NCBI RefSeq assembly: GCF_009650765.1
Contig: NZ_CP045740.1
Coordinates: forward strand, 7,292,001-7,356,000
Direction of reading: 5' to 3'
DNA from: Streptomyces sp. SUK 48
Lineage (GTDB): Bacteria; Actinomycetota; Actinomycetes; Streptomycetales; Streptomycetaceae
Length of the DNA stretch: 64,000 nucleotides
Of the stretch, positions 25,317 through 33,475 are shown one piece after another; position 1 is the stretch's first letter; each line of letters starts with the position of its first letter. Under the pieces are notes generated by a model. That model saw nothing but the letters and a program-made list of their open reading frames with translations. It was not told the DNA's origin and made no database searches. A program made the position numbers and the translations under genes.

Positions 25317-26872
25317 GCGCACCGGCGACGCCCCCGACCGGCTTCTGGGCCCAGGCCGCCCAGGACCCCGGCCGCACCATCCTGATCGGCCCCGACGGCG
25401 AGGAGTGGACCGCGGGGCGCCTCGCCGCCGCCGCCAACCGGCTGGTCCACGGACTGCGCGCGGCCGGCCTGGAGCGCGGCGACGCCTTCGCCGTCGTCCT
25501 CCCCAACGGCGCCGAGTTCCTCACCGCCTATCTCGCCGCCACCCAGGCCGGGTTGTACCTCGTCCCGGTCAACCACCACCTGGTCGGCCCCGAGATCGCC
25601 TGGATCGTCGCCGACTCCGGCGCCAAGGTGCTGATCGCGCACGAGCGTTACGCCGGCACCGCCCGCGCCGCCGCCGACGAGGCGGGCCTCCCGGACCGGG
25701 CACGGTACGCGGTCGGCACCGCGCAGGGCTTCCGGCCGTACCCCGAACTCCTTGCCGGGCAACCGGAGTCGGCGCCCACCGGACGCGAACTCGGCTGGGT
25801 CATGAACTACACCTCCGGTACGACCGGACGCCCGCGCGGCATCCGCCGCCCGCTGCCCGGCAGGCCCCCCGAGGAGGCGTATCTGGGCGGTTTCCTCGGC
25901 ATCTTCGGCATCACGCCGTACGACGGCCAGGTGCACCTCGTCTGCTCGCCGCTCTACCACACGGCCGTCCTCCAGTTCGCGGGCGCTTCCCTGCACATCG
26001 GCCACCAAGTGGTGGTGATGGACCGGTGGACCCCCGAGGAGATGCTGCGCCTGATCGACGCCCACCGGTGCACCCACACCCATATGGTCCCGACCCAGTT
26101 CCACCGGCTGCTGGCCCTGCCCGAGGAGACCAGGGCCCGCTACGATGTCTCCAGCATGCGGCACGCCATCCACGGCGCCGCGCCCTGCCCCGAGCACGTC
26201 AAGCGGGCCATGATCGACTGGTGGGGGACCTGTGTGGAGGAGTACTACGCGGCCAGCGAGGGCGGCGGCGCCTTCGCCACCGCCGAGGACTGGCTGAAGA
26301 AGCCCGGCACGGTCGGCAGGGCCTGGCCGATCAGCGAACTCGCGGTCCTCGACGACGACGGCAACCGGCTGCCGCCCGGCCGGCTGGGCACCGTGTACAT
26401 GAAGATGAGCACCGGCGGCTTCGCCTACCACAAGGACGAGGGCAAGACCCGTGAGAACCGGGTCGGGGACTTCTTCACCGTCGGCGACCTCGGCTACCTC
26501 GACGAGGACGGCTGCCTCTTCCTGCGCGACCGCAAGATCGACATGATCATCTCCGGCGGGGTCAACATCTACCCGGCCGAGATCGAGTCCGTGCTGCTCG
26601 CCCACCCGGCCGTCGCCGACGCCGCCGCCTTCGGCATCCCGCACGACGACTGGGGCGAGGAGGTCAAGGCCGTCGTGGAACCGGCCCCCGGGCAGCAGCC
26701 GGGGCCGGAGCTCGCCGCGTCGATACTCGGTCACTGCGCGGACCGGCTCGCCGGGTTCAAGCGGCCCCGCAGCGTCGACTTCGTCGCCGAACTGCCCCGC
26801 GACCCCAACGGAAAGCTCTACAAGCGACGGCTGCGCGACCACTACTGGCAGGGCCGCACCCGCCCGGTCTGA
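25313..26872 (+). CDS. AMP-dependent acyl-CoA synthetase
   Basis: Adenylate-forming ligase of 519 residues that would activate a carboxylic acid to its CoA thioester. The ATP-binding motif is YTSGTTGRPRGIRRP near residue 165; GDLGYLDEDGCLFLRDRKIDMIISGGVNIYPAEIE holds the hinge and second adenylation motifs, and the catalytic Lys is in DPNGKLYKRRL at the C terminus. It is translationally coupled to the preceding flavoprotein gene (ATGA overlap, GAAGGAG upstream). The FadD-like subgroup in this setting handles medium- or long-chain, branched or steroid-type acids; the exact acid is unknown. Confidence 0.92.
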   Translation: MSAPATPPTGFWAQAAQDPGRTILIGPDGEEWTAGRLAAAANRLVHGLRAAGLERGDAFAVVLPNGAEFLTAYLAATQAGLYLVPVNHHLVGPEIAWIVADSGAKVLIAHERYAGTARAAADEAGLPDRARYAVGTAQGFRPYPELLAGQPESAPTGRELGWVMNYTSGTTGRPRGIRRPLPGRPPEEAYLGGFLGIFGITPYDGQVHLVCSPLYHTAVLQFAGASLHIGHQVVVMDRWTPEEMLRLIDAHRCTHTHMVPTQFHRLLALPEETRARYDVSSMRHAIHGAAPCPEHVKRAMIDWWGTCVEEYYAASEGGGAFATAEDWLKKPGTVGRAWPISELAVLDDDGNRLPPGRLGTVYMKMSTGGFAYHKDEGKTRENRVGDFFTVGDLGYLDEDGCLFLRDRKIDMIISGGVNIYPAEIESVLLAHPAVADAAAFGIPHDDWGEEVKAVVEPAPGQQPGPELAASILGHCADRLAGFKRPRSVDFVAELPRDPNGKLYKRRLRDHYWQGRTRPV

Positions 26873-26873
26873 C

Positions 26874-26965
26874 CCGGTACGGTACCGGCCGCTCGACGGC
26901 GCGCGCCCGGCCAAAGATCCGGTCCCGCCCCAGTCCTTGACCCGCGCGTTTGGCGGCCGCAAGAT
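26874..26965 (+). promoter_or_regulatory. Palindrome and leaderless-type promoter before the second acyl-CoA synthetase
   Basis: A perfect palindrome CCGGTACGGTACCGG (26874-26888; seven-base arms, one central base) is followed by -35 TTGACC (26937-26942), 17 bases and a -10 CAAGAT (26960-26965). The ATG at 26974 is only eight bases beyond the -10, and no ribosome binding site is visible, so translation from a leaderless transcript is likely. The palindrome differs from the CTGACG type. Confidence 0.5.
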
Positions 26966-26973
26966 CTGCGGTC

Positions 26974-28518
26974 ATGAGCGAGGCACAGGGCGGCACGGCG
27001 GGCGGACAGGGCGGCACGGCCGACGGGCAGGGCGGCAGCACGGTCGACGCGATGCTGCGGCGCAGCGCCCGCCGCACCCCCGCGCGCATCGCGCTGGAGT
27101 ACGGCGAACGCGCCTGGACCTACGGCGAACTGGACGACGCGGTCTCCCGCGCGGCCGCCCTGCTGCTCGCCGAGGGCCTCGCCCCCGGCGACCGGGTCGG
27201 CGCCTATGGCCACAACTCGGACGCCTACCTGATCGCCTTCCTCGGCTGCGCCCGCGCGGGCCTGGTCCACGTCCCCGTCAACCACCACCTCACCGGCGAC
27301 GACCTGGCCTACCTCGTCGCGCAGTCCGGCAGCACCCTGGTGCTCACCGACCCCGGCCTCGCGGACCGGCTCCCGGACGGGGTGCGGTCGCTGCCGCTGC
27401 GGGACACCGGGGACTCGCTGCTGGCCCGGCTCGCGGACACGGCGCCGTACGACGGTCCGGGACCGGGCGCCGAGGACCTGGCGCAACTCCTCTACACCTC
27501 CGGCACGACCGCGCTGCCCAAGGGCGCGATGATGACCCACCGGGCCCTGGTGCACGAGTACGTGAGCGCGATCACGGCCCTGGACCTGCGCGCGGAGGAC
27601 CGCCCCGCGCACGCGCTGCCGCTGTACCATTCGGCCCAGCTGCACGTCTTCCTGCTGCCCTATCTCGCGGTCGGCGCCACCAGCGTCGTCCTGGACGCGC
27701 CGGACGGGGACCTGCTGTTCGACCTGATCGAGGCGGGCCGCGTGGACAGCGTGTTCGCGCCGCCCACCGTGTGGATCGCCCTGGCCAACCGGCCCGACTT
27801 CGCCACCCGCGACCTCGACGGGCTCCGCAAGGCGTACTACGGCGCCTCCATCATGCCCGTACCGGTCCTGGAGCGGCTGCGCGAACGCCTGCCGGACCTC
27901 GCCTTCTACAACTGCTTCGGGCAGAGCGAGATCGGCCCGCTCGCGATGGTCCTCGGCCCGGCCGAGCACGCGGAACGGCCGGCCTCCTGCGGGCGGCCCG
28001 TGCTGTTCGTGGAGGCCCGGATCGTGGACGCGCAGGGCCGGGAGGTGCCCGACGGCACGAGGGGCGAGATCGTCTACCGCTCACCGCAGCTGTGCGAGGG
28101 CTACTGGGGCAAGCCCGAGGAGAGCGCGGAGGCGTTCCGCGACGGCTGGTTCCACTCCGGCGACCTCGCGGTCCGGGACGCGGACGGCTGCCACACCATC
28201 GTGGACCGAGTGAAGGACGTCATCAACTCCGGTGGTGTGCTGGTCGCTTCACGGCAGGTCGAGGACGCCCTCTACACCCATGAGGCGGTCGCCGAGGCCG
28301 CCGTGGTCGGGCTGCCCGACACCCGCTGGATCGAGGCCGTCACCGCGATCGTCGTACGGCGCGGCGAGGTGACCGAGGAGCAACTCCTCGCGCACGTACG
28401 AAAGAAGCTGCCGTCCTTCAAGGCGCCCAAGCGGGTGCTGTTCGTGGACACCCTGCCGCGCAACGCCAGCGGGAAGATCCTCAAGCGCGAACTGCGGGAC
28501 CGCTTCACACAGGGGTGA
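26974..28518 (+). CDS. AMP-dependent acyl-CoA synthetase (FadD-like)
   Basis: Adenylate-forming ligase of 514 residues. Motifs: LLYTSGTTALPKGAMMTH for ATP binding, YNCFGQSEIGPLA as A5, HSGDLAVRDADGCHTIVDRVKDVINSGG with the hinge, and the catalytic Lys in ASGKILKREL. The first residues after the ATG are low-complexity (two near-identical GGQGGTA-type units) and probably disordered. I preferred ATG 26974 to a TTG at 26950 because it fits the promoter. It is close in type to the synthetase at 25313 but not a recent copy, so the two probably take different acids. A strong hairpin follows the gene. Confidence 0.92.
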   Translation: MSEAQGGTAGGQGGTADGQGGSTVDAMLRRSARRTPARIALEYGERAWTYGELDDAVSRAAALLLAEGLAPGDRVGAYGHNSDAYLIAFLGCARAGLVHVPVNHHLTGDDLAYLVAQSGSTLVLTDPGLADRLPDGVRSLPLRDTGDSLLARLADTAPYDGPGPGAEDLAQLLYTSGTTALPKGAMMTHRALVHEYVSAITALDLRAEDRPAHALPLYHSAQLHVFLLPYLAVGATSVVLDAPDGDLLFDLIEAGRVDSVFAPPTVWIALANRPDFATRDLDGLRKAYYGASIMPVPVLERLRERLPDLAFYNCFGQSEIGPLAMVLGPAEHAERPASCGRPVLFVEARIVDAQGREVPDGTRGEIVYRSPQLCEGYWGKPEESAEAFRDGWFHSGDLAVRDADGCHTIVDRVKDVINSGGVLVASRQVEDALYTHEAVAEAAVVGLPDTRWIEAVTAIVVRRGEVTEEQLLAHVRKKLPSFKAPKRVLFVDTLPRNASGKILKRELRDRFTQG

Positions 28519-28531
28519 GGCCGTCGGCGAG

Positions 28532-28561
28532 GTCGTCGCCCGCCGGTCGCCGGGCGACGAC
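28532..28561. terminator. Hairpin terminator between convergent genes
   Basis: Perfect 11-base stem GTCGTCGCCCG / CGGGCGACGAC with an eight-base loop, placed between the stop of the acyl-CoA synthetase gene (28518) and the stop of the convergent paaK gene (28580). There is no U-run, which is common in Streptomyces, so bidirectional termination is inferred from position and stem strength. Confidence 0.65.
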
Positions 28562-28579
28562 GTCCGTCCGCTCCGCCGC

Positions 28580-29896
28580 TCACCCCCGGCCGGTGTCGCG
28601 CGGCCGCAGATCGACGATCCGGCGGATCTTGCCGACCGAGCGCTCCAGCGACTCCGGCTCCACGATCTCCACGTCCACCGACACCCCGATGCCGTTCTTC
28701 ACCGCGGTCACGATCGACCGGGCCGCCGCCTCCCGCATCTCCGGGGTGGCACCGGCGCGCGCCTCGGCCCGCACGGTGAGCGAGTCCATCCGGCCCGTAC
28801 GGGTCAGCCGCAGCTGGAAGTGCGGGGCCACCCCCGGCGTGCGCAGCACGATCTCCTCGATCTGGGTGGGGAACAGGTTCACCCCGCGCAGGATCACCAG
28901 GTCGTCGCTGCGCCCGGAGATCTTCTCCATCCGCCGGAACACCCGCGCCGTGCCGGGCAGCAGCCGGGTCAGATCCCGGGTCCGGTACCGGACGATCGGC
29001 ATGGCCTCCTTGGTCAGCGAGGTGAACACCAGCTCGCCCCGCTCACCCTCCGGCAGCACCTCGCCGGTGAGGGGATCGACCACCTCCGGATAGAAGTGGT
29101 CCTCCCACACGGTCAGCCCGTCCTTGGTCTCCACGCACTCCTGCGCCACTCCGGGACCGACCACCTCCGACAGGCCGTAGATGTCCACGGCGTCGATCGC
29201 GAACCGCTCCTCGATCTCCCGCCGCATCTGCTCGGTCCACGGCTCGGCCCCGAAGATCCCCACCCGCAGCGAGGTCGTCCGCGGGTCCACGCCCTGCCGC
29301 TCGAACTCGTCCAGCAGCGTCAGCATGTAGGAGGGCGTCACCATGATCACGGACGGTTCCAGATCCTGGATCAGCTGCACCTGCCGCGCCGTCATGCCGC
29401 CGGAGGCGGGGACGACCGTACAGCCGAGCCGCTCCGCGCCGTAGTGGGCGCCGAGGCCGCCGGTGAACAGGCCGTACCCGTACGCCACGTGCACCACGTC
29501 ACCGGCGCGCCCGCCCGCGGCCCGGATGGACCGGGCGACCATGTCCGCCCACATGGACAGATCGTTCTCGGTGTAGCCGACCACGGTCGGGCGGCCGGTG
29601 GTGCCGCTGGAGGCGTGCAGCCGGCGGATTTGCTCCCGGGGCACCGCGAACATCCCGTACGGGTAGTTCTCCCGCAGGTCCGCCTTGGTGGTGAAGGGGA
29701 AGCGGGCGAGATCCTCCAGCGAACGGCAGTCCTCCGGGCGGATTCCCGCCTTGTCGAACGACTCCCGGTAGAACGGCACCCGTTCGTAGGCGTGCCGCAG
29801 CGAGGCGCGCAGCCGCTCCAGCTGAAGTGCCCGCAGCTCCTCGGGGCCGAGCCGTTCGCCCGCGTCCAGCAGCTCCCGCGCGTCCGCCATCGGCAC
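28580..29896 (-). CDS. paaK: Phenylacetate-CoA ligase
   Basis: PaaK family enzyme of 438 residues, the usual length. It opens with the characteristic LRASLRHAYERVPFYRESFDKAGI; ATP binding is at LHASSGTTGRPTVVGYT; later come YGLSEVVGPG, YRTRDLTRLLPG and KISGRSDDLVILRGVNLFP. It activates phenylacetate, or a close aromatic acid, to the CoA ester as the first step of the phenylacetate pathway. The PaaABCDE epoxidase and later genes are not in this window, so the ligase may feed a route encoded elsewhere. It is transcribed alone from a region with two palindromes. Confidence 0.93.
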   Translation of the reverse strand: MPMADARELLDAGERLGPEELRALQLERLRASLRHAYERVPFYRESFDKAGIRPEDCRSLEDLARFPFTTKADLRENYPYGMFAVPREQIRRLHASSGTTGRPTVVGYTENDLSMWADMVARSIRAAGGRAGDVVHVAYGYGLFTGGLGAHYGAERLGCTVVPASGGMTARQVQLIQDLEPSVIMVTPSYMLTLLDEFERQGVDPRTTSLRVGIFGAEPWTEQMRREIEERFAIDAVDIYGLSEVVGPGVAQECVETKDGLTVWEDHFYPEVVDPLTGEVLPEGERGELVFTSLTKEAMPIVRYRTRDLTRLLPGTARVFRRMEKISGRSDDLVILRGVNLFPTQIEEIVLRTPGVAPHFQLRLTRTGRMDSLTVRAEARAGATPEMREAAARSIVTAVKNGIGVSVDVEIVEPESLERSVGKIRRIVDLRPRDTGRG

Positions 29897-29928
29897 GTCT
29901 CCTCACCCAGACATCAATGATCAAGACA

Positions 29929-29968
29929 GTCCGGATCGTGGCAATCCGGACGACCGATCATTCGGTCG
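29929..29968. promoter_or_regulatory. Two adjoining palindromes upstream of paaK
   Basis: First palindrome: GTCCGGAT (29929-29936), seven bases, ATCCGGAC (29944-29951). Second palindrome: CGACCGA (29951-29957), TCAT, TCGGTCG (29962-29968). They share one base. The second has the ACCGA-N4-TCGGT look of TetR-type operators, a class that includes PaaR regulators of phenylacetate genes; no regulator gene is adjacent. The paaK start is 33 bases away, so both lie in the promoter zone. Confidence 0.55.
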
Positions 29969-30083
29969 AACTGTTCGGGGCCAGTAATTCAGGCCAAGAG
30001 GGTTTTGGACAAGGGGGCTGCGGACATTTGTCGTGCCGCCTGCGGAAACGCCGTGCGGCCGGACGCGCCGCGCCGAGATCATC

Positions 30084-30708
30084 ATGGCCATGCCGACCTT
30101 CACCACGGCCGACGGCACCCGCCTCGCCCACCACCTGCGGGGCGAGGGCGAACCCCTCGCCGTCCTCCTGCGCGCCTCCGCCTGTCTCGGGGAGACCTCG
30201 GCGGGCTCACCGCGCACCGCCGCCTGGCCCTGCCGGACCTGCGGGGCACCGGCGACTCGGGGGTACCGGCCGACCCGGCGACGTACGCGTGCGACCGCAT
30301 GAGCGAGAACGTGGAGGACTGGCGCGAGCACCTCGGTCTCGACCGCTTCGACCTGCTCGCCCACTCCGCCGGCGCGGCCCTGGCCATGCTCTACGCGGCC
30401 CGCCACCCCCACCGGATCAGGCGCCTGCTGCCGATCACCCCGAACCCCGACGTGTTCCTGCCCTTCTCCCACGGCCGCTGGGACGACACCGCGCGGGCCC
30501 ACGCGGACGCGGAGCCGGCGCAGACCAACGAGGAGGCCGCCGACCGGTACCTCGCCGAGGGCGCCTGCGCCCCGGACGAGACCCGCGCCGGGTGGCCGCG
30601 TGCTTCCCGCACGCCGAGGTCGTCGTCCAGCCGGGTGTCGCGCACTGTCCGTGGCTGGACGACCCGGAGGAGTTCAGGAGGCGGATCGCCGGTTTCCTCG
30701 ACCGGTGA
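30084..30708 (+). pseudogene. Decayed alpha/beta hydrolase (proline iminopeptidase-like)
   Basis: Pieces of one hydrolase are spread over three frames. Frame A (from ATG 30084) gives MPTFTTADGTRLAHHLRGEGEPLAVLL and RASACLG. Frame B (from about 30186) continues with DLGGLTAHRRLALPDLRGTGDSG and, further on, LLAHSAGAALAMLYAARHP, which holds the nucleophile Ser. Frame C (from about 30595) ends with VAACFPHAEVVVQPGVAHCPWLDDPEEF and the catalytic His. Compared with intact relatives of about 270 residues, the oxyanion PGGP stretch, most of the lid domain after ITPNP and the strand bearing the catalytic Asp are missing. About 208 codons remain. This is a relic, not a sequencing error, because whole segments are gone. 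Confidence 0.85.
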
Positions 30709-30776
30709 GCCGGACCCCGTCTCCCGGCCCGTCCTGCTCTTCGAGCCGAATATTCCAAGATTGATAGGCTCCGGAC

Positions 30777-31703
30777 ATGACCGACTCCTCCCACGGGCAG
30801 AACCCGGTCCCCGGGTTGCCGCTGCACGAACTCGCGGGCTTCACCCACCGCTGGGTCGAGGGGGAAGGCGTCCGGCTCCACGTCGTGGAAGGCGGCCGGC
30901 CGGCGGGCCCGACCGTCGTCCTGCTCGCCGGATTCCCGCAGACCTGGTGGGCCTGGCGCGAGGTGATGCTCGCCCTCGCCGAGCGCTTCCACGTGATCGC
31001 GGTCGACCTCCCCGGGCAGGGTCACTCCGAGCGCCCGCAGGGCGGTTACGACACGCACACCGTCGCCGCGCGCGTCCAGGCGGCGCTGAGCGCGCTCGAC
31101 GTGCCGAAGTACTGGCTCGTCGCCCACGACGTCGGGGCCTGGGTCGCCTTCTCGCTGGCCCTGAAGTACGCGGAGCGCCTGCACGGCGTCGCGCTGCTCG
31201 ACGCCGGCATTCCCGGCATCACCCTCCCGGAATCCGTCCCGCTCGATCCCGAACGGGCCTTCAAGACCTGGCACTTCGCGTTCCACCTGGTGCCCGAACT
31301 GCCCGAGACGCTCCTCACCGGTCGCGAACGTGCCTACGTGGACTGGTTCCTGAGGGCCAAGACGCTGTCCCCGGACACGTTCGACGGCGCCGAGATCGAC
31401 CAGTACGCCGCCGCCCTCGCGGCCGAGGGCGGGCTCCGCGCCTCGCTCGCCTACTACCGTGACGCTCCGAGATCGGCGCGGGCGAACCATGAGGCTCTCG
31501 AACGCGGGCGGCTGACCGTCCCGGTCCTCGGAATCTCCAGCTCCCGTGGCTCGATCCCCGACATGGCCGCCTCCATCGGCCCCTGGGCGGAGCACATCAC
31601 CGGCGTGGTCATCCCCGAGGCCGGCCACTTCATCCCCGACGAGCAGCCCGGCGCGGTCGTGGCGGCGCTGACCGCGTTCATCGATCACGAAGGCGCCGGG
31701 TAG
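30777..31703 (+). CDS. Alpha/beta hydrolase with Asp nucleophile, epoxide hydrolase or dehalogenase-like
   Basis: Alpha/beta hydrolase of 308 residues. The oxyanion region is LLAGFPQTWWAWR; the nucleophile elbow is VAHDVGAWVA, with Asp where serine hydrolases have Ser, as in epoxide hydrolases and haloacid or fluoroacetate dehalogenases. The catalytic His is in EAGHFIPDEQP. The charge-relay acid is not obvious. The cap holds WFLRAKTLSPDTFDG. A likely -10 (TAGGCT, 30762-30767) is nine bases before the ATG, so the transcript may be nearly leaderless. The gene overlaps the convergent synthetase gene by 19 bases at the 3' end. The true substrate is unknown. Confidence 0.85.
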   Translation: MTDSSHGQNPVPGLPLHELAGFTHRWVEGEGVRLHVVEGGRPAGPTVVLLAGFPQTWWAWREVMLALAERFHVIAVDLPGQGHSERPQGGYDTHTVAARVQAALSALDVPKYWLVAHDVGAWVAFSLALKYAERLHGVALLDAGIPGITLPESVPLDPERAFKTWHFAFHLVPELPETLLTGRERAYVDWFLRAKTLSPDTFDGAEIDQYAAALAAEGGLRASLAYYRDAPRSARANHEALERGRLTVPVLGISSSRGSIPDMAASIGPWAEHITGVVIPEAGHFIPDEQPGAVVAALTAFIDHEGAG

Positions 31704-33307
31704 TCGGCCACCGCCACCTCCCGCGCCCACCGGTAGTCCGCCTTGCCGCTCGGGGAACGGTGGATGGTGTCGGTGAGGACGAGCTGCCGGGGGATCTTGT
31801 ATCCGGCCAGCCGGGTACGGCAATGGGTCCGCAGCTCGGACAGCGAGAGGCGGGGCGCGCCCGCGCGCAGCTGCACGACGGCCGCCACATGGTTGCCCCA
31901 GGTGGCGTCCGGCACCCCGGCGACCAGGGCGTCGTACACGTCCGGATGCGCCTTGAGGGCCTGTTCGACCTCCTCGGGGTAGACCTTCTCGCCGCCGGTG
32001 TTGATGCACTGGGAGCCCCGGCCGAGCACGGTGAGGACGCCGTCCGCGTCGACGGTCGCCATGTCGCCGAGCAGCACCCAGCGCACCCCGTCCCGCTCGA
32101 AGAAGGTCTCGGCGGTTTTGCGCGGGTCGTTGTAGTAGCCGAGCGGGACATGCCCGCACTGCGCGACCCGGCCGGTCTCACCCGGGGCGACCGGCTCACG
32201 GGTCGCCGGATCGACCACCCGGGTACGGGAGTTGACCCGCAGCCGGAAGCCGCGTTCGGGCCCGGAGTCCTCCGTCGCCGTGCCGTTGAAACCGGACTCG
32301 GAGGAGCCGAAGTTGTTCAGCAGCACGGCGTTCGGGACCAGTTCGGCGAACTGCCGGCGCACCGTCTCCGACATGATCGCGCCGGACGAGGAGACGCTGA
32401 ACAGCGCCGAGCAGTCGGTGCCCCTCAGGGGCCCGTTCAGCGCGTCGATCAGCGGGCGCAGCATCGCGTCGCCGACCAGGGACATGCTGGTGACCCTCTC
32501 CCGCTCGACCGTGCGCAGCACCTCCTCGGGCACGAACCTGCGGTGCAGCACGACGCGCTGGCCGAAGTTGAAGCCGATGAAGGCGGTGAGCGTCGAGGTG
32601 CCGTGCATCAGCGGGGGAGTGGGGAAGAAGGTGATGCCGCTGCCGCCCGCGGCGACCCGCTCGGCCAGCTCCTCGGGGGCCTTGACCGGCTCACCCGTCG
32701 GCGCGCCCCCGCCGAGCCCCGCGAAGAACAGGTCCTCCTGGCGCCACATCACCCCCTTCGGCATACCGGTCGTGCCACCGGTGTAGATGATGAACTGGTC
32801 GTCCCCGGACCGCTCCCCGAAGCCGCGCTCCGGCGAACCGGACGCCTCGGCGCGCGCGAAGTCCGCCGCCGTACCGATCCCCGCCGGGCCGGGCCCGACC
32901 CGCAGCAGCCGCCGCAGCCCCGGCACGCGCGGCACCGCCGCGCCCACCCGGTCCTCGAACTCCGCGTCGTAGACCAGCGCCACCAGATCCGCGTCCCGGT
33001 AGAGGTACACCAACTCCTCTTCGACATAGCGGTAGTTGACGTTCACCGGAACGATCCGCGCCTTCAGGCAGGCCAGCACCGTCTGCACGTACTCGACACC
33101 GTTGTACAGATGCAGGCCCAGATGCTCCCCGGGGCGTATCCCGCTGTCGGCGAGATGGTGCGCGAGGCGGTTGGCCGCCGCGTCCAGCTCGGCGTACGTC
33201 AGCCGGCGCTCCGCACCCGTGCCGGGATGGTCGAGGTACACGAGCGCCTCGCGGTCCGGCACCGCGTCGGCCACCGACTCGAACAGGTCGGCAAGGTTGT
33301 ACTCCAC
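31685..33307 (-). CDS. Acyl-CoA synthetase, FadD19/FadD17-like
   Basis: Adenylate-forming ligase of 540 residues. ATP binding at IIYTGGTTGMPKGVMWRQED is the form found in mycobacterial FadD19/FadD17 relatives, which take steroid side-chain acids. Other motifs are NNFGSSESGFNG, LLGDMATVDADGVLTVLGRGSQCINTGGEKVYPEEVE, and the catalytic Lys in SPSGKADYRW. It is transcribed away from the crotonase operon and shares the intergenic region with its CTGACG operator, so both may be under the same control. Steroid or other polycyclic acids are possible substrates; this rests on family resemblance only. Confidence 0.92.
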   Translation of the reverse strand: MEYNLADLFESVADAVPDREALVYLDHPGTGAERRLTYAELDAAANRLAHHLADSGIRPGEHLGLHLYNGVEYVQTVLACLKARIVPVNVNYRYVEEELVYLYRDADLVALVYDAEFEDRVGAAVPRVPGLRRLLRVGPGPAGIGTAADFARAEASGSPERGFGERSGDDQFIIYTGGTTGMPKGVMWRQEDLFFAGLGGGAPTGEPVKAPEELAERVAAGGSGITFFPTPPLMHGTSTLTAFIGFNFGQRVVLHRRFVPEEVLRTVERERVTSMSLVGDAMLRPLIDALNGPLRGTDCSALFSVSSSGAIMSETVRRQFAELVPNAVLLNNFGSSESGFNGTATEDSGPERGFRLRVNSRTRVVDPATREPVAPGETGRVAQCGHVPLGYYNDPRKTAETFFERDGVRWVLLGDMATVDADGVLTVLGRGSQCINTGGEKVYPEEVEQALKAHPDVYDALVAGVPDATWGNHVAAVVQLRAGAPRLSLSELRTHCRTRLAGYKIPRQLVLTDTIHRSPSGKADYRWAREVAVADYPAPS

Positions 33308-33390
33308 CGCTCCTCCTGACCCCGTCGGTCCGTCCGGTCCTCAGCAGAGCAAAGCCCGCCGCAAGTGGGAAGGCCCTGGAACAAAAGAAA

Positions 33391-33441
33391 CTGACGAAAC
33401 GTCAGAAAACCCTTGAAGTGCCCGGCCGTCTCCTGCAACCT
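33391..33441 (+). promoter_or_regulatory. CTGACGAAACGTCAG operator and promoter of the crotonase operon
   Basis: The palindrome CTGACG-AAA-CGTCAG (33391-33405) has the same arms as the site at 24146-24160. It is followed by -35 TTGAAG (33413-33418), 17 bases and -10 CAACCT (33436-33441). Spacing from palindrome to -35 is seven bases here and eight at the other site. The crotonase ATG at 33476 has GGGGAGAGG upstream. The same palindrome could control the divergent synthetase gene starting at 33307. Confidence 0.7.
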
Positions 33442-33475
33442 GTTCCCGTTCTCACCGAACCGAGGGGAGAGGCCC

